A stretch of 64,000 bases of DNA from Aquibacillus salsiterrae (GCF_028416595.1 NZ_JAMQKC010000007.1:62001-126000), one strand, 5' to 3'; counted from the first letter of the stretch, positions 35,095 through 43,892 are shown. Notes: generated by a model from the letters alone, not told the origin. Made by a program: numbers and translations.

Positions 35095-35830
35095 GATGCT
35101 CTTCCTTTGTTAACTGGACATAAATATCATCTAATGTAGCAGAAGGCATATCAAATTCCTCGCGTAAGTCCTTTAACGTTCCTTTTGCTCGAACCTTCCC
35201 ATCGTGTAGTATAACAATCCGGTCGCAATACCTTTCTGCAGTAGCTAATATGTGAGTCGACATTAATACCCCTGCACCTTTTTCTTTCATTTCGTTCATT
35301 AACTGTAAGTACGATTGAATGCCAAGTGGATCTAAACCAACAAAAGGTTCGTCAACAATATATAGCTCAGGCTGTACTAAAAAAGCACACATAATCATGA
35401 CTTTTTGTCTCATTCCTTTTGAGAAGTGAATCGGGAACCACTTTAACTTTTTTTCAAGCCTAAATTCTTGTAATAATGGCTTTAACCGCTGTTTAAATGT
35501 TTTCTCTGGTAAGTTATAGGCCATAGCTGTCAAACGAAGGTGTTCATATAACGTTAATTCATCATATAATAATGGCATTTCAGGAATGTAGGAAAACTTG
35601 CTACGGTAAGCCTCAGGTGCTTGTTCAAATGTTTTACCTAAAATCGAGACACTCCCCTTTTTTGCCTGCATTAAACCGATGATGTGCTTAATTGTTGTAC
35701 TTTTCCCTGCACCATTTAAACCAATTAATCCGACAATTTCGTTTGGATAAACATCAAAAGATACACCATGTAATACATTTTTATGGGTGTATCCCCCTTC
35801 TAAATTTTCTATATGTAATAAAGGATTCAA
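35087..35830 (-). CDS. ecsA: ABC transporter ATP-binding protein EcsA
   Basis: 247 residues, the same length as B. subtilis EcsA. Walker A G-L-N-G-A-G-K-S-T (about 38-46), signature S-K-G-M-R-Q-K (about 137) and Walker B L-Y-I-V-D-E-P-F-V-G-L-D-P are present. I start at TTG 35830, because GGGAGGG is 7 nt upstream; an ATG 11 codons earlier has no site. It pairs with EcsB. Confidence 0.95.
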   Translation of the reverse strand: MNPLLHIENLEGGYTHKNVLHGVSFDVYPNEIVGLIGLNGAGKSTTIKHIIGLMQAKKGSVSILGKTFEQAPEAYRSKFSYIPEMPLLYDELTLYEHLRLTAMAYNLPEKTFKQRLKPLLQEFRLEKKLKWFPIHFSKGMRQKVMIMCAFLVQPELYIVDEPFVGLDPLGIQSYLQLMNEMKEKGAGVLMSTHILATAERYCDRIVILHDGKVRAKGTLKDLREEFDMPSATLDDIYVQLTKEEHHV

Positions 35831-35974
35831 ACTGTTCCCTCCCGTATTCATTCGTTCATTCAAATTTTACCATCTTAGTCTAGCTTTGCCAAAAATATTC
35901 CCTGTATATAAATTGCTTTAGTTGACCATAATAGTTACTGAAGGAGTTGGATGACACTTTTACGCAGGCAACCT

Positions 35975-36118
35975 TTGAAATGAGGTGTTCGTGAAAGATC
36001 ATCAAAAATTTTCAGAAACCAGAACACACTACCAATAAAATGGGGTGTTGACAGAAGATCATCAACAGTTTTAGAAACCGATAAGATTACACTACCACAG
36101 CCAAATGGGGTGTTGACG
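35975..36118. repeat. Imperfect 60-nt direct repeats
   Basis: GGTGTT occurs at 35984, 36044 and 36109, and GATCATCAA at 35998 and 36058: two copies 60 nt apart and a third start 65 nt later. On the minus strand the unit encodes a 20-residue repeat (D-D-L-L-S-T-P-H-F-I-G then F-W-F-L-K-I-F), but no ribosome binding site supports translation. Confidence 0.7.
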
Positions 36119-36189
36119 AAAGGTTTATAAGCTAAAGATGAATCTCCAATGGTAAAAAAATGATTTGATGTTAAATCCTCTCCTTCAAG

Positions 36190-36246
36190 AGCGGGTTGGT
36201 CCATGGTAGTCAATAGACGAACATGGAATCCAACCCGCTTATTTTT
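36190..36246 (+). terminator. Large terminator-like hairpin upstream of hit
   Basis: AGCGGGTTGG-T-CCATG (36190-36205) pairs with CATGG-AAT-CCAACCCGCT (36222-36239) and is followed by TATTTTTTG. Only the plus strand has the T-run. There is no recognised plus-strand gene before it. Confidence 0.65.
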
Positions 36247-36325
36247 TGTCAACTCGCCTTTTTTGCTTTACATAATAAGTGGACTATAGATACAATTAGA
36301 AAAAATAATAAAGGAGACGATTCCG

Positions 36326-36760
36326 TTGAGCCAAACAAACGATTGCATTTTTTGTAAAATAATTAATGGTGATATCCCATCAGCTAAAGTGTATGAAGAT
36401 GATCAAGTTTATGCGTTTTTAGATATTAGTCAAGTCACCAAAGGACATACACTTGTTATCCCAAAACAACATGCGAAAGATATTTATGATACACCTGAAG
36501 ATGTAGCGAAAAATTTGTTCAGTCGTGTGCCAAAGTTAGCGAATGCTATTAAAGAAGCTTATCAACCAGTTGGCATTAATATTCTTAATAACAACGGAGA
36601 ACAAGCAGGCCAGTCTGTGTTTCACTTACATATCCACCTTATTCCTAGATACGGTGAAGAAGATGGCTTCGGTGCAGTTTGGAAAACGAATAATAGTGCT
36701 TATACGTCAGAAGATTTAACCAAAATCGCTGATACAATTAATTCTTATGTAAAATCTTAA
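36326..36760 (+). CDS. hit: HIT-family nucleotide-binding protein
   Basis: 144 residues. It has C-I-F-C-K-I-I-N-G-D-I-P-S at the start (zinc-binding Cys pair of Hint-type proteins), I-L-N-N-N-G-E-Q-A-G-Q, and the histidine triad F-H-L-H-I-H-L-I-P (about 97-105). HIT/Hint proteins hydrolyse AMP-linked substrates. The TTG at 36326 follows AAAGGAG. TTTACA-N18-TACAAT lies about 35-60 nt upstream. It is divergent from ecsA as in B. subtilis. Confidence 0.94.
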   Translation: MSQTNDCIFCKIINGDIPSAKVYEDDQVYAFLDISQVTKGHTLVIPKQHAKDIYDTPEDVAKNLFSRVPKLANAIKEAYQPVGINILNNNGEQAGQSVFHLHIHLIPRYGEEDGFGAVWKTNNSAYTSEDLTKIADTINSYVKS

Positions 36761-36891
36761 GATTTAGACTCTATACAAGATAGATAGGAAAGTTCATAAA
36801 CAAATATCTAGCTTCGTTCGTCTAGCCCGGCTTTGGACAAGTACTCTTTGTAGCATATATTTTGGATGTTTTTTATAAAGGTATAATTTGT

Positions 36892-36979
36892 TATAATAGT
36901 ACTAACCTTTGCAGTCGGCAACATGTGCACAGCTGCAAAAGTTAGTAGCCCTGAGCTTTTAGGAGAGATTAGTATGAAG
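36892..36979 (+). promoter_or_regulatory. trpP leader with a probable TRAP-binding site
   Basis: After TATAAT (36892-36897), NAG triplets occur at 36943, 36946, 36953, 36960, 36963/36965, 36970 and 36977, covering the ribosome binding site (AGGAGAG) and start codon. In B. subtilis tryptophan-bound TRAP blocks trpP translation through such triplets. The spacers here are often 4 nt rather than the ideal 2-3, so affinity is uncertain. Confidence 0.5.
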
Positions 36980-37489
36980 ACAAAAATTTTAGTTATCCTT
37001 GCCCTATTTATTGGCATAGGCACAGTACTCCACACCATTGCACCACCTATTTTATTTGGTATGAGACCAGACATTATGTTACCAATGATGTTCCTAGGTA
37101 TCCTATTATTCCCTAAGCCATCTTACGTTTTATTATTATCGATAGCTACAGGAGTAATATCAGCTTTAACAACGACGGTGCCTGGTGGTCAAATTTCAAA
37201 TATTGTGGATAAGCCGATTACAGCATTTATCTTTTTTGGGTTATTTCTACTTGTTCGCAATCAACCGATCAGAATTTCAGCTCCTATTTTAGCTGCTATT
37301 GGTACTATGGTTAGTGGAACAGTGTTCCTTGTAATGGCCCTTTATGTAATTGGACTATTGCCAGGGTCTTTCTTTGCACTATTTAGTGCTGTGGTATTAC
37401 CTGCAACACTTTTCAACGTTATCTTTATTGTGATTTTATACCCAATTGTTAATAAAATCATGGAAAGATCACAGGTCGTTACTGATTAA
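36974..37489 (+). CDS. trpP: Tryptophan transporter TrpP
   Basis: 171 residues with about five membrane helices and the family segments M-R-P-D-I-M-L-P-M-M-F-L and T-T-V-P-G-G-Q-I-S-N-I-V-D-K-P. It matches B. subtilis TrpP (YhaG), a tryptophan uptake protein whose translation is TRAP-controlled. The ATG at 36974 has AGGAGAG upstream; the frame extends further up without support. It lies between hit and yhaH, the B. subtilis order. Confidence 0.9.
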   Translation: MKTKILVILALFIGIGTVLHTIAPPILFGMRPDIMLPMMFLGILLFPKPSYVLLLSIATGVISALTTTVPGGQISNIVDKPITAFIFFGLFLLVRNQPIRISAPILAAIGTMVSGTVFLVMALYVIGLLPGSFFALFSAVVLPATLFNVIFIVILYPIVNKIMERSQVVTD

Positions 37490-37503
37490 CTGTTCTTTTG
37501 AAG

Positions 37504-37541
37504 AACTACTCTGGCATATTAAATACCAGAGTAGTTTTTTT
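37504..37541 (+). terminator. Terminator after trpP
   Basis: AACTACTCTGG (37504-37514) pairs with CCAGAGTAGTT (37526-37536), followed by a T-run. Confidence 0.85.
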
Positions 37542-37710
37542 ATTTCTCGTGGCTTCGCTTGCTTATGCCTGCCTGAAGCTTTGTAATTCACTCTAAGCTT
37601 CTTATCATTTATCCATCCTTATCTTTTTAAAAAAATAGCTATAAAATTCATGTTTTTTGTCTACAAAAAAAGAGAAAATAGTATAATAAAGAGAGAAAGG
37701 AGTGAAAGCA

Positions 37711-38076
37711 ATGGTACATGGAAAATCTTTACTACTTGGCATCTTAGCGGGTGGGGTTGTAAGTGGCACTGCTACCTTATTTAGTGCACCGACTTCAGGC
37801 AGAGAGTTACGCACACAAGCAAAAGAACGTGGTGAGGAGATTATTCATTCTGTTGACAAACTTAAAACAGACGGTCGCCATCTAACAGAACAAATAGCTA
37901 AAAGTTCTAAAGAAGGAGCTTTACTAATTAAAGATTTATCAGAGGAGATGAAATCCTCGATAGAACACTTTAGAAGTACAATTGCTCCACACCAAAAGAA
38001 TATTCAGAAATATTTAGCTCAAATTGAGGAAAGCTTAAAGGAATTAGAAGAAAAAACTCGGCAAGCAAATGAATAG
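37711..38076 (+). CDS. yhaH: YtxH-domain protein, YhaH-like
   Basis: 121 residues. One N-terminal hydrophobic helix (L-L-L-G-I-L-A-G-G-V-V-S-G-T-A) with a small-residue motif is followed by L-F-S-A-P-T-S-G-R-E-L-R, the YtxH signature, and a long charged helix likely to be coiled coil. YtxH proteins are general-stress associated and of unknown function. ATG 37711 has AAAGGAGTG upstream; TATAAT at 37681-37686 may be its -10. In B. subtilis hpr/scoC would come next; it is absent here. Confidence 0.85.
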   Translation: MVHGKSLLLGILAGGVVSGTATLFSAPTSGRELRTQAKERGEEIIHSVDKLKTDGRHLTEQIAKSSKEGALLIKDLSEEMKSSIEHFRSTIAPHQKNIQKYLAQIEESLKELEEKTRQANE

Positions 38077-38141
38077 CTTATCACATCTTCTAATACATGT
38101 GTGTCATCACTCCAGTAAGAACGGAAAATAAATAATGCCTA

Positions 38142-38168
38142 TAGCATACCAATCACATTGGTATGCTA
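38142..38168. terminator. Hairpin between yhaH and opuAC
   Basis: A 12-bp perfect stem (38142-38153 with 38157-38168, 3-nt loop) lies between convergent genes. It has no strong T-run on either side. Confidence 0.55.
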
Positions 38169-38196
38169 CAAGCTTTGCTGATACATTACTTTTCAA

Positions 38197-39162
38197 TTAT
38201 TCTAATCCAGCAACCCATTCGCTTACTTTATCTTGGTTATCTTCCACCCAAGCTTTAGCAGCTTCCTCTGGCTCAGTTCCATTTTGAATATCTAACATAA
38301 CTGCTTCCATATCAGCTGGAGTCCAGTTAAATTGATCCAAAATTTGGTATGCAGCAGGGCTATCTTCTTCTAGTCCTTTTCGTACCATTGTTCCGATATA
38401 TTCTTCCCCACCAAACGATCCTTTAGGGTCTTCTAAATACTTAAGATCATATTGGGCAAACATCCAGTGCGGTGTCCATCCAGTAACTACAATTGGCTCT
38501 TCATTAGAAATTGCTTCACCTAAAGAAGTAGCCATAGCACCACTTGATGATGGTTGGACTTCAAAATCTTCTAAACCATAATCCTCCACTGCTTTCTCTG
38601 CAGCTTTAACAACGCCAGCACCAGGCTCGATACCAGTAATCTTTCCATCAAGCTCATCAGCATAGTTAGCCAAGTCTCCGATTGTTGTCGCATCCATATA
38701 TTCAGGAACAACTAACCCAATCTTTGCACCAGTTAAGTTTTCACCTAAATCAACTACTTGATCTTTATATTCCTCATATAAATCAGCATGTGTTGCCGGT
38801 AACCACGCAGCTACCATTCCATCAGTTTCTCCTTGTGCGACCGACTGCCACATATAACTATTATCAAGCGGTGTTACAGTTACGTCATACCCTTGGTTTC
38901 TAAGTACTTCTGCAATAACATTAGTAGACGCTACCTCAGAATCCCATGTCACATAAACCAATTCTAATTCCTCATTACCAAGTGCGACACCTTCACTAGC
39001 ACTATCCTCACTATTTGTATCATTTGTTTCTTCCGTAGCCTCTCCACTGTCAGCTCCACCATTATCATCTGTCTCTTCTTCAGCACTACCACAAGCCGCT
39101 AATACTAACGACAGTGCTAAAACTGCCAATAATCCTAGATGTTTCCACGTTAATTTAAACAT
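38197..39162 (-). CDS. opuAC: Glycine betaine ABC transporter, substrate-binding lipoprotein
   Basis: 321 residues. A signal peptide with lipobox L-A-A-C (Cys about 24) leads into an acidic Glu/Asp/Thr-rich linker of about 40 residues and an OpuAC-type domain; aromatic residues V-T-W-D-S, Y-M-W-Q-S-V-A, A-A-W-L-P and T-G-W-T-P-H-W-M line the betaine pocket in this family. I start at ATG 39162, which carries the signal peptide; the frame runs 22 codons further up. It is last in opuAA-opuAB-opuAC. Confidence 0.93.
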   Translation of the reverse strand: MFKLTWKHLGLLAVLALSLVLAACGSAEEETDDNGGADSGEATEETNDTNSEDSASEGVALGNEELELVYVTWDSEVASTNVIAEVLRNQGYDVTVTPLDNSYMWQSVAQGETDGMVAAWLPATHADLYEEYKDQVVDLGENLTGAKIGLVVPEYMDATTIGDLANYADELDGKITGIEPGAGVVKAAEKAVEDYGLEDFEVQPSSSGAMATSLGEAISNEEPIVVTGWTPHWMFAQYDLKYLEDPKGSFGGEEYIGTMVRKGLEEDSPAAYQILDQFNWTPADMEAVMLDIQNGTEPEEAAKAWVEDNQDKVSEWVAGLE

Positions 39163-39232
39163 TTTAATAAATTCTCCCCTTTTCTTTAATTTGTATATGG
39201 TTAACTTTCCATTGAGAAAAGTATCCAACGAT

Positions 39233-40069
39233 CTATTTTTTGTTTAAGTTTTGCGTAAATCTGTCAATAATGATTGCTAGGATAACAATACCAATACCAG
39301 CAACAAAACCAGCACCTACTTGCGCACGTTGTAAGGCAGATAATACTTCTCTACCTAACCCAGGTGCACCAATCATCGATGCAATAACTACCATAGAAAG
39401 TGATAGCATGACAGTTTGATTAATACCTGCCATAATTGTTCGTTTAGCCATCGGTAGCTCTACCTTAAACAATTTTTGCGAACCAGTTGTACCAAACGCG
39501 TCAGCTGCTTCCACTAGTTCAGTTGATACTTGACGTATCCCCAAATTGGTAAATCGGACGGTCGGTGGTGTTGCAAAAATTAGCGATGCAAAAATACCTG
39601 GTACAATTCCGATTCCAAAAAAAGCAACAGCCGGAATTAAGTAAACAAATGCAGGCATTGTTTGCATGAAGTCAAGAATTGGCGTAATAATAACTTCAGC
39701 CGTCTTACTCTTCGCCATTAAAATCCCTACTGGTACACCAATTATTACTGACAAAATACTAGAGATAAGTACTAAAGCGAAAGTATACATTAACTCTTCC
39801 CATAGTCCTTGGTTATAGATAAACCACAAGCCTACAATGGAAAAAATCGGTAAACCAATCCGTTTTTTGCTTATAAAGAATGTTACGATTGCAATGACTG
39901 CAATAACAAGAGTTGGCGGTATTCCTACTAAAAACTCCGCAAATCTTTCCATGAAATCGCCAAATTGATTTTTTATTGGATCGAATAAAAAGGAAAATGT
40001 GTTTGTTATCCATTTCGTTATTTCTTTAACTGCTTCGGCAACTGGTAATTTATCAATAAAATCAAGCAT
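39233..40069 (-). CDS. opuAB: Glycine betaine ABC transporter, permease
   Basis: 278 residues with about seven membrane helices and the binding-protein-dependent transport signature [20 protein letters not shown] (about 190-208). [17 protein letters not shown] is typical of OpuAB/ProW. It overlaps opuAA by 8 nt. Confidence 0.94.
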   Translation of the reverse strand: MLDFIDKLPVAEAVKEITKWITNTFSFLFDPIKNQFGDFMERFAEFLVGIPPTLVIAVIAIVTFFISKKRIGLPIFSIVGLWFIYNQGLWEELMYTFALVLISSILSVIIGVPVGILMAKSKTAEVIITPILDFMQTMPAFVYLIPAVAFFGIGIVPGIFASLIFATPPTVRFTNLGIRQVSTELVEAADAFGTTGSQKLFKVELPMAKRTIMAGINQTVMLSLSMVVIASMIGAPGLGREVLSALQRAQVGAGFVAGIGIVILAIIIDRFTQNLNKK

Positions 40070-41261
40070 GATCCAATCTCACCTCACTCTCTCCAGCTAG
40101 TGCAGCAATAACAGCACCTCGAACGATGATTCCATGAAGTTTACCATGTTCAACCACTGCAACTGGAACTGGCGAATTATGAATTATTTCAAAGATATCG
40201 TGCATGGACGTGTCCTTTTGAACAGTTGGTACGTCTGTTCTTAAAATCTGTTTGATATCACGAATATCCTTATTACGTGCTTCCATTGCGTCATCTGCTG
40301 TGACGTATCCTTTCAAGTTGCGTTTACTGTCGATGACGTAAATACTAGATAATCCTTCATCCTTCATCCGTTCTAACGCAACCCTTGGACCGTGTTTCTC
40401 AAGATTAATCGTTTCTGGTCGTTTCATGATGTGTTCGGCTGTAAGAACTTTCGAACGATCAACATCTTCCACAAATTTTTCTACATAGTCATTGGCCGGA
40501 TTAACTAGAATTTCTTCTGGGGTTCCTATTTGTACAATTGAACCATCCTTCATTAACGCAATTCTGTCCCCAATTCGTAACGCCTCGTCTAAATCATGGG
40601 TGATAAAGATGATTGTCTTTTTCATCGTTTCTTGTAATTCTAATAACTCATCTTGCATATCTTTTCGGATGAGAGGGTCTAACGCAGAAAATGCCTCATC
40701 CATCAGTAATACTTCTGGGTCATTAGCCAAAGCTCTAGCTAGACCTACTCTTTGTTGCATACCACCAGATAATTGTTCTGGATATTGATGGATATAATCT
40801 GTTAAGCCAACTAACTCTAGAGATTCTTTCGCCCGTTTGCTTCTCTCACCTTTTTCAATGCCTTGGATTTCAAGACCAAATTCAGCATTTTCTAAAATAG
40901 TACGGTGTGGGAAAAGGGCAAATTTTTGGAATACCATACTTAGTTTTTCTCTGCGTACTTTACGTAAAACTTGATTATCAACCCTTGCAAGGTCTTCTCC
41001 ACCTACCAAAACACTTCCTTCAGTTGGTTCTATAAGACGATTTAGTAACCGAACTAATGTTGATTTACCACTACCAGATAAACCCATAATGACAAATACT
41101 TCCCCTTCTTCCACCTCAAAGGAAGCTCGATTCACACCAACTGTACACCCTGTTTTCTTTAAGATTTCTTCTTTTGATTTTCCTTTATCTAAAAGCTTAA
41201 GTGCTTCTTTAACGTTCTTGCCAAATACTTTAGATAAGTTATCTACTTTAATAATTGACAA
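40062..41261 (-). CDS. opuAA: Glycine betaine ABC transporter, ATP-binding subunit
   Basis: 399 residues. Walker [10 protein letters not shown] (about 60-68), signature [10 protein letters not shown] (about 165-174) and Walker [14 protein letters not shown] are followed by two CBS domains (about 285-395), which sense ionic strength in OpuA systems. The start is TTG 41261 with GAGGTG 6 nt upstream; the frame also opens from an ATG 7 codons earlier. It is first in the operon and divergent from a GbsR-like gene. Confidence 0.94.
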   Translation of the reverse strand: MSIIKVDNLSKVFGKNVKEALKLLDKGKSKEEILKKTGCTVGVNRASFEVEEGEVFVIMGLSGSGKSTLVRLLNRLIEPTEGSVLVGGEDLARVDNQVLRKVRREKLSMVFQKFALFPHRTILENAEFGLEIQGIEKGERSKRAKESLELVGLTDYIHQYPEQLSGGMQQRVGLARALANDPEVLLMDEAFSALDPLIRKDMQDELLELQETMKKTIIFITHDLDEALRIGDRIALMKDGSIVQIGTPEEILVNPANDYVEKFVEDVDRSKVLTAEHIMKRPETINLEKHGPRVALERMKDEGLSSIYVIDSKRNLKGYVTADDAMEARNKDIRDIKQILRTDVPTVQKDTSMHDIFEIIHNSPVPVAVVEHGKLHGIIVRGAVIAALAGESEVRLDHA

Positions 41262-41337
41262 ACTATTCACCTCTCTTACCAAATTAAATATTACATATTG
41301 GACATTTTAGAAACGGACAATCTCGTTCACCTTTTAT

Positions 41338-41367
41338 ACTATACTCTGTTTTGCGAGTAAAATTCAA
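41338..41367 (-). promoter_or_regulatory. opuA promoter
   Basis: Minus-strand TTGAAT (41367-41362) and TATAGT (41343-41338) are 18 bp apart, about 75 nt before the opuAA start. Confidence 0.6.
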
Positions 41368-41398
41368 ACCGAAAAAACCAATGTATTAGTTTGTATTT

Positions 41399-41422
41399 TT
41401 CGTACAGTTTATTCTGTACGAA
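41399..41422. promoter_or_regulatory. Palindrome between opuA and the GbsR-like gene
   Basis: TTCGTACAG and CTGTACGAA form a 9-bp perfect inverted repeat with a 6-nt centre, about 32 nt upstream of the opuA -35. It is a candidate operator for the divergent regulator. The rest of 41423-41545 shows no gene. Confidence 0.5.
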
Positions 41423-41545
41423 CTTTAAGAAGAGTTTCCTTTCTTTTTCGTCATTTTCCTCTAAATTCCACCTATTAACCCTATTTCCAATCTCTGCCCA
41501 TCTATTGTAACCTAATAGTAGTAATGGGTTGTTAGGGAGGATTTT

Positions 41546-42070
41546 ATGGCTGAGAAGCAAATTGAGAAAATAAATAATGTTATTGTTACTGAATTTGCCA
41601 AAACAATAGAAATGTTTGACTTATCCCCGTCTGAAGCAAGACTATTTTCCATCCTCTATCTAGAAGGTAAACCAATGACGTTAGATGAAATGAGTAAAGC
41701 ACTAGGTAAAAGCAAAACGTCTATTAGTATGGGAATCAGAAACCTTTTGGACTTAAATTTAGTATCACGAGTTTGGAAAAAGGGCGTTCGAAAGGATTTA
41801 TATGTAGCTGAAGAAAGTTTATATAAGAAATTTATGACATCATTTATCCACAAATGGTTAGAAGCAACAACAAGACAAAAGCTTTCTCTCAAAGAAATTG
41901 AAAAGGACTTGGAGGTGAAAAAAGAGTTGTTTACCGGTGAGGAAATGGACGAAGAATTTTACGAGGCTTTCTCTAGGCTAAAAGAAATGATAGCGTTTCA
42001 TCAATCCATTGAAAAAGCATTCAAACAGATAAAACCCCCCTCAAAGTTTCACTCTAATATTCAGGATTAA
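41546..42070 (+). CDS. GbsR/OpcR-family (MarR-like) transcriptional regulator
   Basis: 174 residues. A winged-helix domain with L-S-P-S-E-A-R-L-F-S-I-L-Y-L, M-T-L-D-E-M-S-K-A-L-G-K-S-K-T-S-I-S-M-G-I-R-N-L and V-W-K-K-G-V-R-K-D-L-Y is characteristic of GbsR, the choline-sensing repressor, and of its paralogue OpcR, a repressor of osmoprotectant uptake. Divergent orientation from opuAA makes it the likely regulator of opuA. A second family member lies at 47.7 kb. TTAGGGAGG precedes the ATG. Confidence 0.85.
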   Translation: MAEKQIEKINNVIVTEFAKTIEMFDLSPSEARLFSILYLEGKPMTLDEMSKALGKSKTSISMGIRNLLDLNLVSRVWKKGVRKDLYVAEESLYKKFMTSFIHKWLEATTRQKLSLKEIEKDLEVKKELFTGEEMDEEFYEAFSRLKEMIAFHQSIEKAFKQIKPPSKFHSNIQD

Positions 42071-42414
42071 TTCGTTTTTACACGTTGCTTATGTGCATCG
42101 AGAAATACATCCATCAAGGAAGGGTAATGCCCTTCCTTTTTTAATGCATCAATCGTCTCAAATGGATTTAATTTAGTAGTTAACATCCCAACAAAATGCA
42201 GTAATAGTGGTTCGAAATTAAGAAAACCTTCTTCTTTTTGTTGGATAAATTCATCGTTAAGCTTGTCTAATAAATGAAAAATCTCTTCATATTCTTCTTC
42301 TGTTAGCTGATGTTGGATAACTAATTTTGTAAAAGGAAATCTCTTTAGATCACTAGTTTGTGTAAGCAATTTAATCTGAAATAATAAATTTTCCATCTTT
42401 CCATTAGTACCCAT
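42067..42414 (-). CDS. yhaI: DUF1878 protein, YhaI-like
   Basis: 115 residues, helical and soluble. The pattern F-P-F-T-K-L-V-I-Q-H-Q-L, L-L-L-H-F-V-G-M-L-T-T-K-L and A-L-K-K-E-G-H-Y-P-S-L-M matches YhaI (DUF1878), of unknown function. AGGAGG precedes the ATG at 42414. It converges on the GbsR-like gene with 4 nt overlap. Confidence 0.82.
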   Translation of the reverse strand: MGTNGKMENLLFQIKLLTQTSDLKRFPFTKLVIQHQLTEEEYEEIFHLLDKLNDEFIQQKEEGFLNFEPLLLHFVGMLTTKLNPFETIDALKKEGHYPSLMDVFLDAHKQRVKTN

Positions 42415-42566
42415 CCGAAAGTTCCTCCTACAACATACGATTTTTATAACGAACCAACCATTTTCATTTCATTTATTTGTAGTACCAGATTAGTATAGTT
42501 TACTCGTTTACTTTTGTACATTTAGCTGTATTTAATTTGGCTTTTTCACTTTTTACTAAAAAAGTA

Positions 42567-42595
42567 TTGATTTTTACCTAGAAACGTACTATATT
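42567..42595 (+). promoter_or_regulatory. Promoter for the DUF3267 gene
   Basis: TTGATT (42567-42572) and TATATT (42590-42595) are separated by 17 bp. The leader is about 65 nt. Confidence 0.6.
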
Positions 42596-42665
42596 CGTTG
42601 AGGGATAAGTACAGGAACCCTTTCCCACACACACATTTTAACACTGGCTAGTAAAGGGGGAATTG

Positions 42666-43202
42666 ATGATGAATTGCTGGAAAACAATTAACGTTACCAG
42701 AGAATTCGGTGTCAATCGCATTTATGTTGTTTCTTTATTATTAGGTATGTTATCTTTCATATTTCTTTATCTACCATTTTCAATTATTAATCAAACTCAT
42801 GAATTAAAAGACCATGGATTCATCCCTTTAGTAGTAGGGTTAGCATTGTTGCCTTTGGTACACAACCTTATGCACATTTTACCATTGTTCCTAGTAAATC
42901 GACGATTAAAAATTAAATGGCAATTTAAAAAAGGAATCATACCAATTATATCAAATTTAAGTAAATCAAAGATGTCAAAGTATACAACTGTTTTCTCATT
43001 ATTAGCACCGACACTATTCTTAACAGTACCAGGGCTAATATCTAGTTATTTATTTGTTGACTATTATGCTTATTTCTTAATTTTCACTGCATTTAATATT
43101 GGTTTATCTTTCACTGATTTTCTATATATCCAACACCTTCTAAGAGCACCTCGAAAATGTATTGTGGAAAATGATCAAGATGGCTATGATATATTAGTAT
43201 AA
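42666..43202 (+). CDS. DUF3267 membrane protein
   Basis: 178 residues with four membrane segments. It matches the DUF3267 family, related to zinc metalloproteases. At about 60-66 the sequence reads L-V-H-N-L-M-H, where a classical site would be HExxH, so activity is doubtful in this branch. The C-terminal L-R-A-P-R-K-C-I-V-E-N is conserved among neighbours of yhaI in Bacillaceae. AAAGGGGG precedes the tandem ATGs. The stop TAA overlaps the start of a dispersed repeat. Confidence 0.78.
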   Translation: MMNCWKTINVTREFGVNRIYVVSLLLGMLSFIFLYLPFSIINQTHELKDHGFIPLVVGLALLPLVHNLMHILPLFLVNRRLKIKWQFKKGIIPIISNLSKSKMSKYTTVFSLLAPTLFLTVPGLISSYLFVDYYAYFLIFTAFNIGLSFTDFLYIQHLLRAPRKCIVENDQDGYDILV

Positions 43203-43271
43203 AAGCGAAAGCGCCTTGGTCAGACTAAGGAGAGCTAGACAGTCTTGGATTTTTTATACTTCTTATCTTTT
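43200..43271 (+). repeat. Dispersed intergenic repeat starting at a stop codon
   Basis: TAAAAGCGAAAGCGCC begins with the DUF3267 stop codon; AGCTAGACAG, a T-run and TATACTTCTTATC follow. Orientation is the same as the gene. 43272-43476 has no further gene. Confidence 0.8.
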
Positions 43272-43476
43272 AGAACTAATAGCTGATTAAAGTAAGTATC
43301 ACTTTGTTTCCTAAAGTCCCATGCAATTTGATGGATATTTTTTGTTGTCCGTCATATGATTGGATAATAGGCAAAAGTGATAATACTTAGTCAGCTTTTT
43401 TATTCCCTTCTAAACCTGTTCAATTTGCTCATTTTTTGATAAAGTAGTTTCATAGGCAAAAGGAGGTCACTGATCA

Positions 43477-43656
43477 ATGGTAATAGTTTTTGTATTCTTT
43501 GCTTTTTTCGTACTGTTTTTATTCAACTCACTAACATTAAAGCTGTGTATTCAAACGGAAATGTCGAAGGAACGCCAACCAAATGTTTTTCGAACAATTA
43601 ATATCCTAGTGACAATTTTGTTAATTTCTTCCTACGTTGAAGTATTATACACATAA
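43477..43656 (+). CDS. Small membrane protein, 59 aa
   Basis: M-V-I-V-F-V-F-F-A-F-F-V-L-F-L-F is a first membrane helix; a short charged loop (S-K-E-R-Q-P-N-V-F-R) leads to a second helix (I-N-I-L-V-T-I-L-L-I-S-S-Y). AAGGAGG lies 10 nt before the ATG and a terminator-like hairpin follows, so it is a likely real gene. I do not recognise the family. It lies upstream of prsA. Confidence 0.65.
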   Translation: MVIVFVFFAFFVLFLFNSLTLKLCIQTEMSKERQPNVFRTINILVTILLISSYVEVLYT

Positions 43657-43673
43657 AATAAATGAGTTAAAAG

Positions 43674-43721
43674 AAATGTCGGAAGTTCCCTTTTTAATTG
43701 GGTAGTTCGGGCATTTTTTTT
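43674..43721 (+). terminator. Imperfect terminator after the 59-aa gene
   Basis: AAATGTCGGAAGTTCCC and GGGTAGTTCGGGCATTT pair imperfectly and are followed by a run of eight T. Confidence 0.6.
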
Positions 43722-43892
43722 GGACAATCTTGTTTTTTGGACAGGTATTAACTATGGAAAAAGTAAGGAAATTGTCCCGGGAACTATTTTTTTTACATAA
43801 AAATGTGGTATATTATTTCAAGAGCCTGTACAACTTGGTTATGTTAAATAAAAATTACTTAGGTAAAAGTAAAGATTAGGAGTGTTCATGTA

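Larger units (their letters stand above)
35885..36246 (+). ncRNA. Candidate leader or small RNA between ecsA and hit
   Basis: On the plus strand TTTGCC (35885) and TATAAA (35907) are 16 bp apart, followed by AAGGAGTTGG and a 10-codon ORF from ATG 35951, then repeats, then a large hairpin with a T-run (36190-36246). This would give an RNA of about 330 nt, 80 nt upstream of hit. No known class is recognised. On the minus strand the same DNA is open for 105 codons. Confidence 0.35.

Noticed and set aside
35935-36252. 105-codon minus-strand ORF as a real repeat protein
   Set aside because: No ribosome binding site, and the repeats, promoter and terminator make more sense on the plus strand. Kept only as a repeat finding.
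42666-43202. Inactive protease called a mutation (H-N-x-x-H in place of HExxH)
   Set aside because: I believe related proteins next to yhaI also lack the Glu, so this is probably the normal state of this branch.
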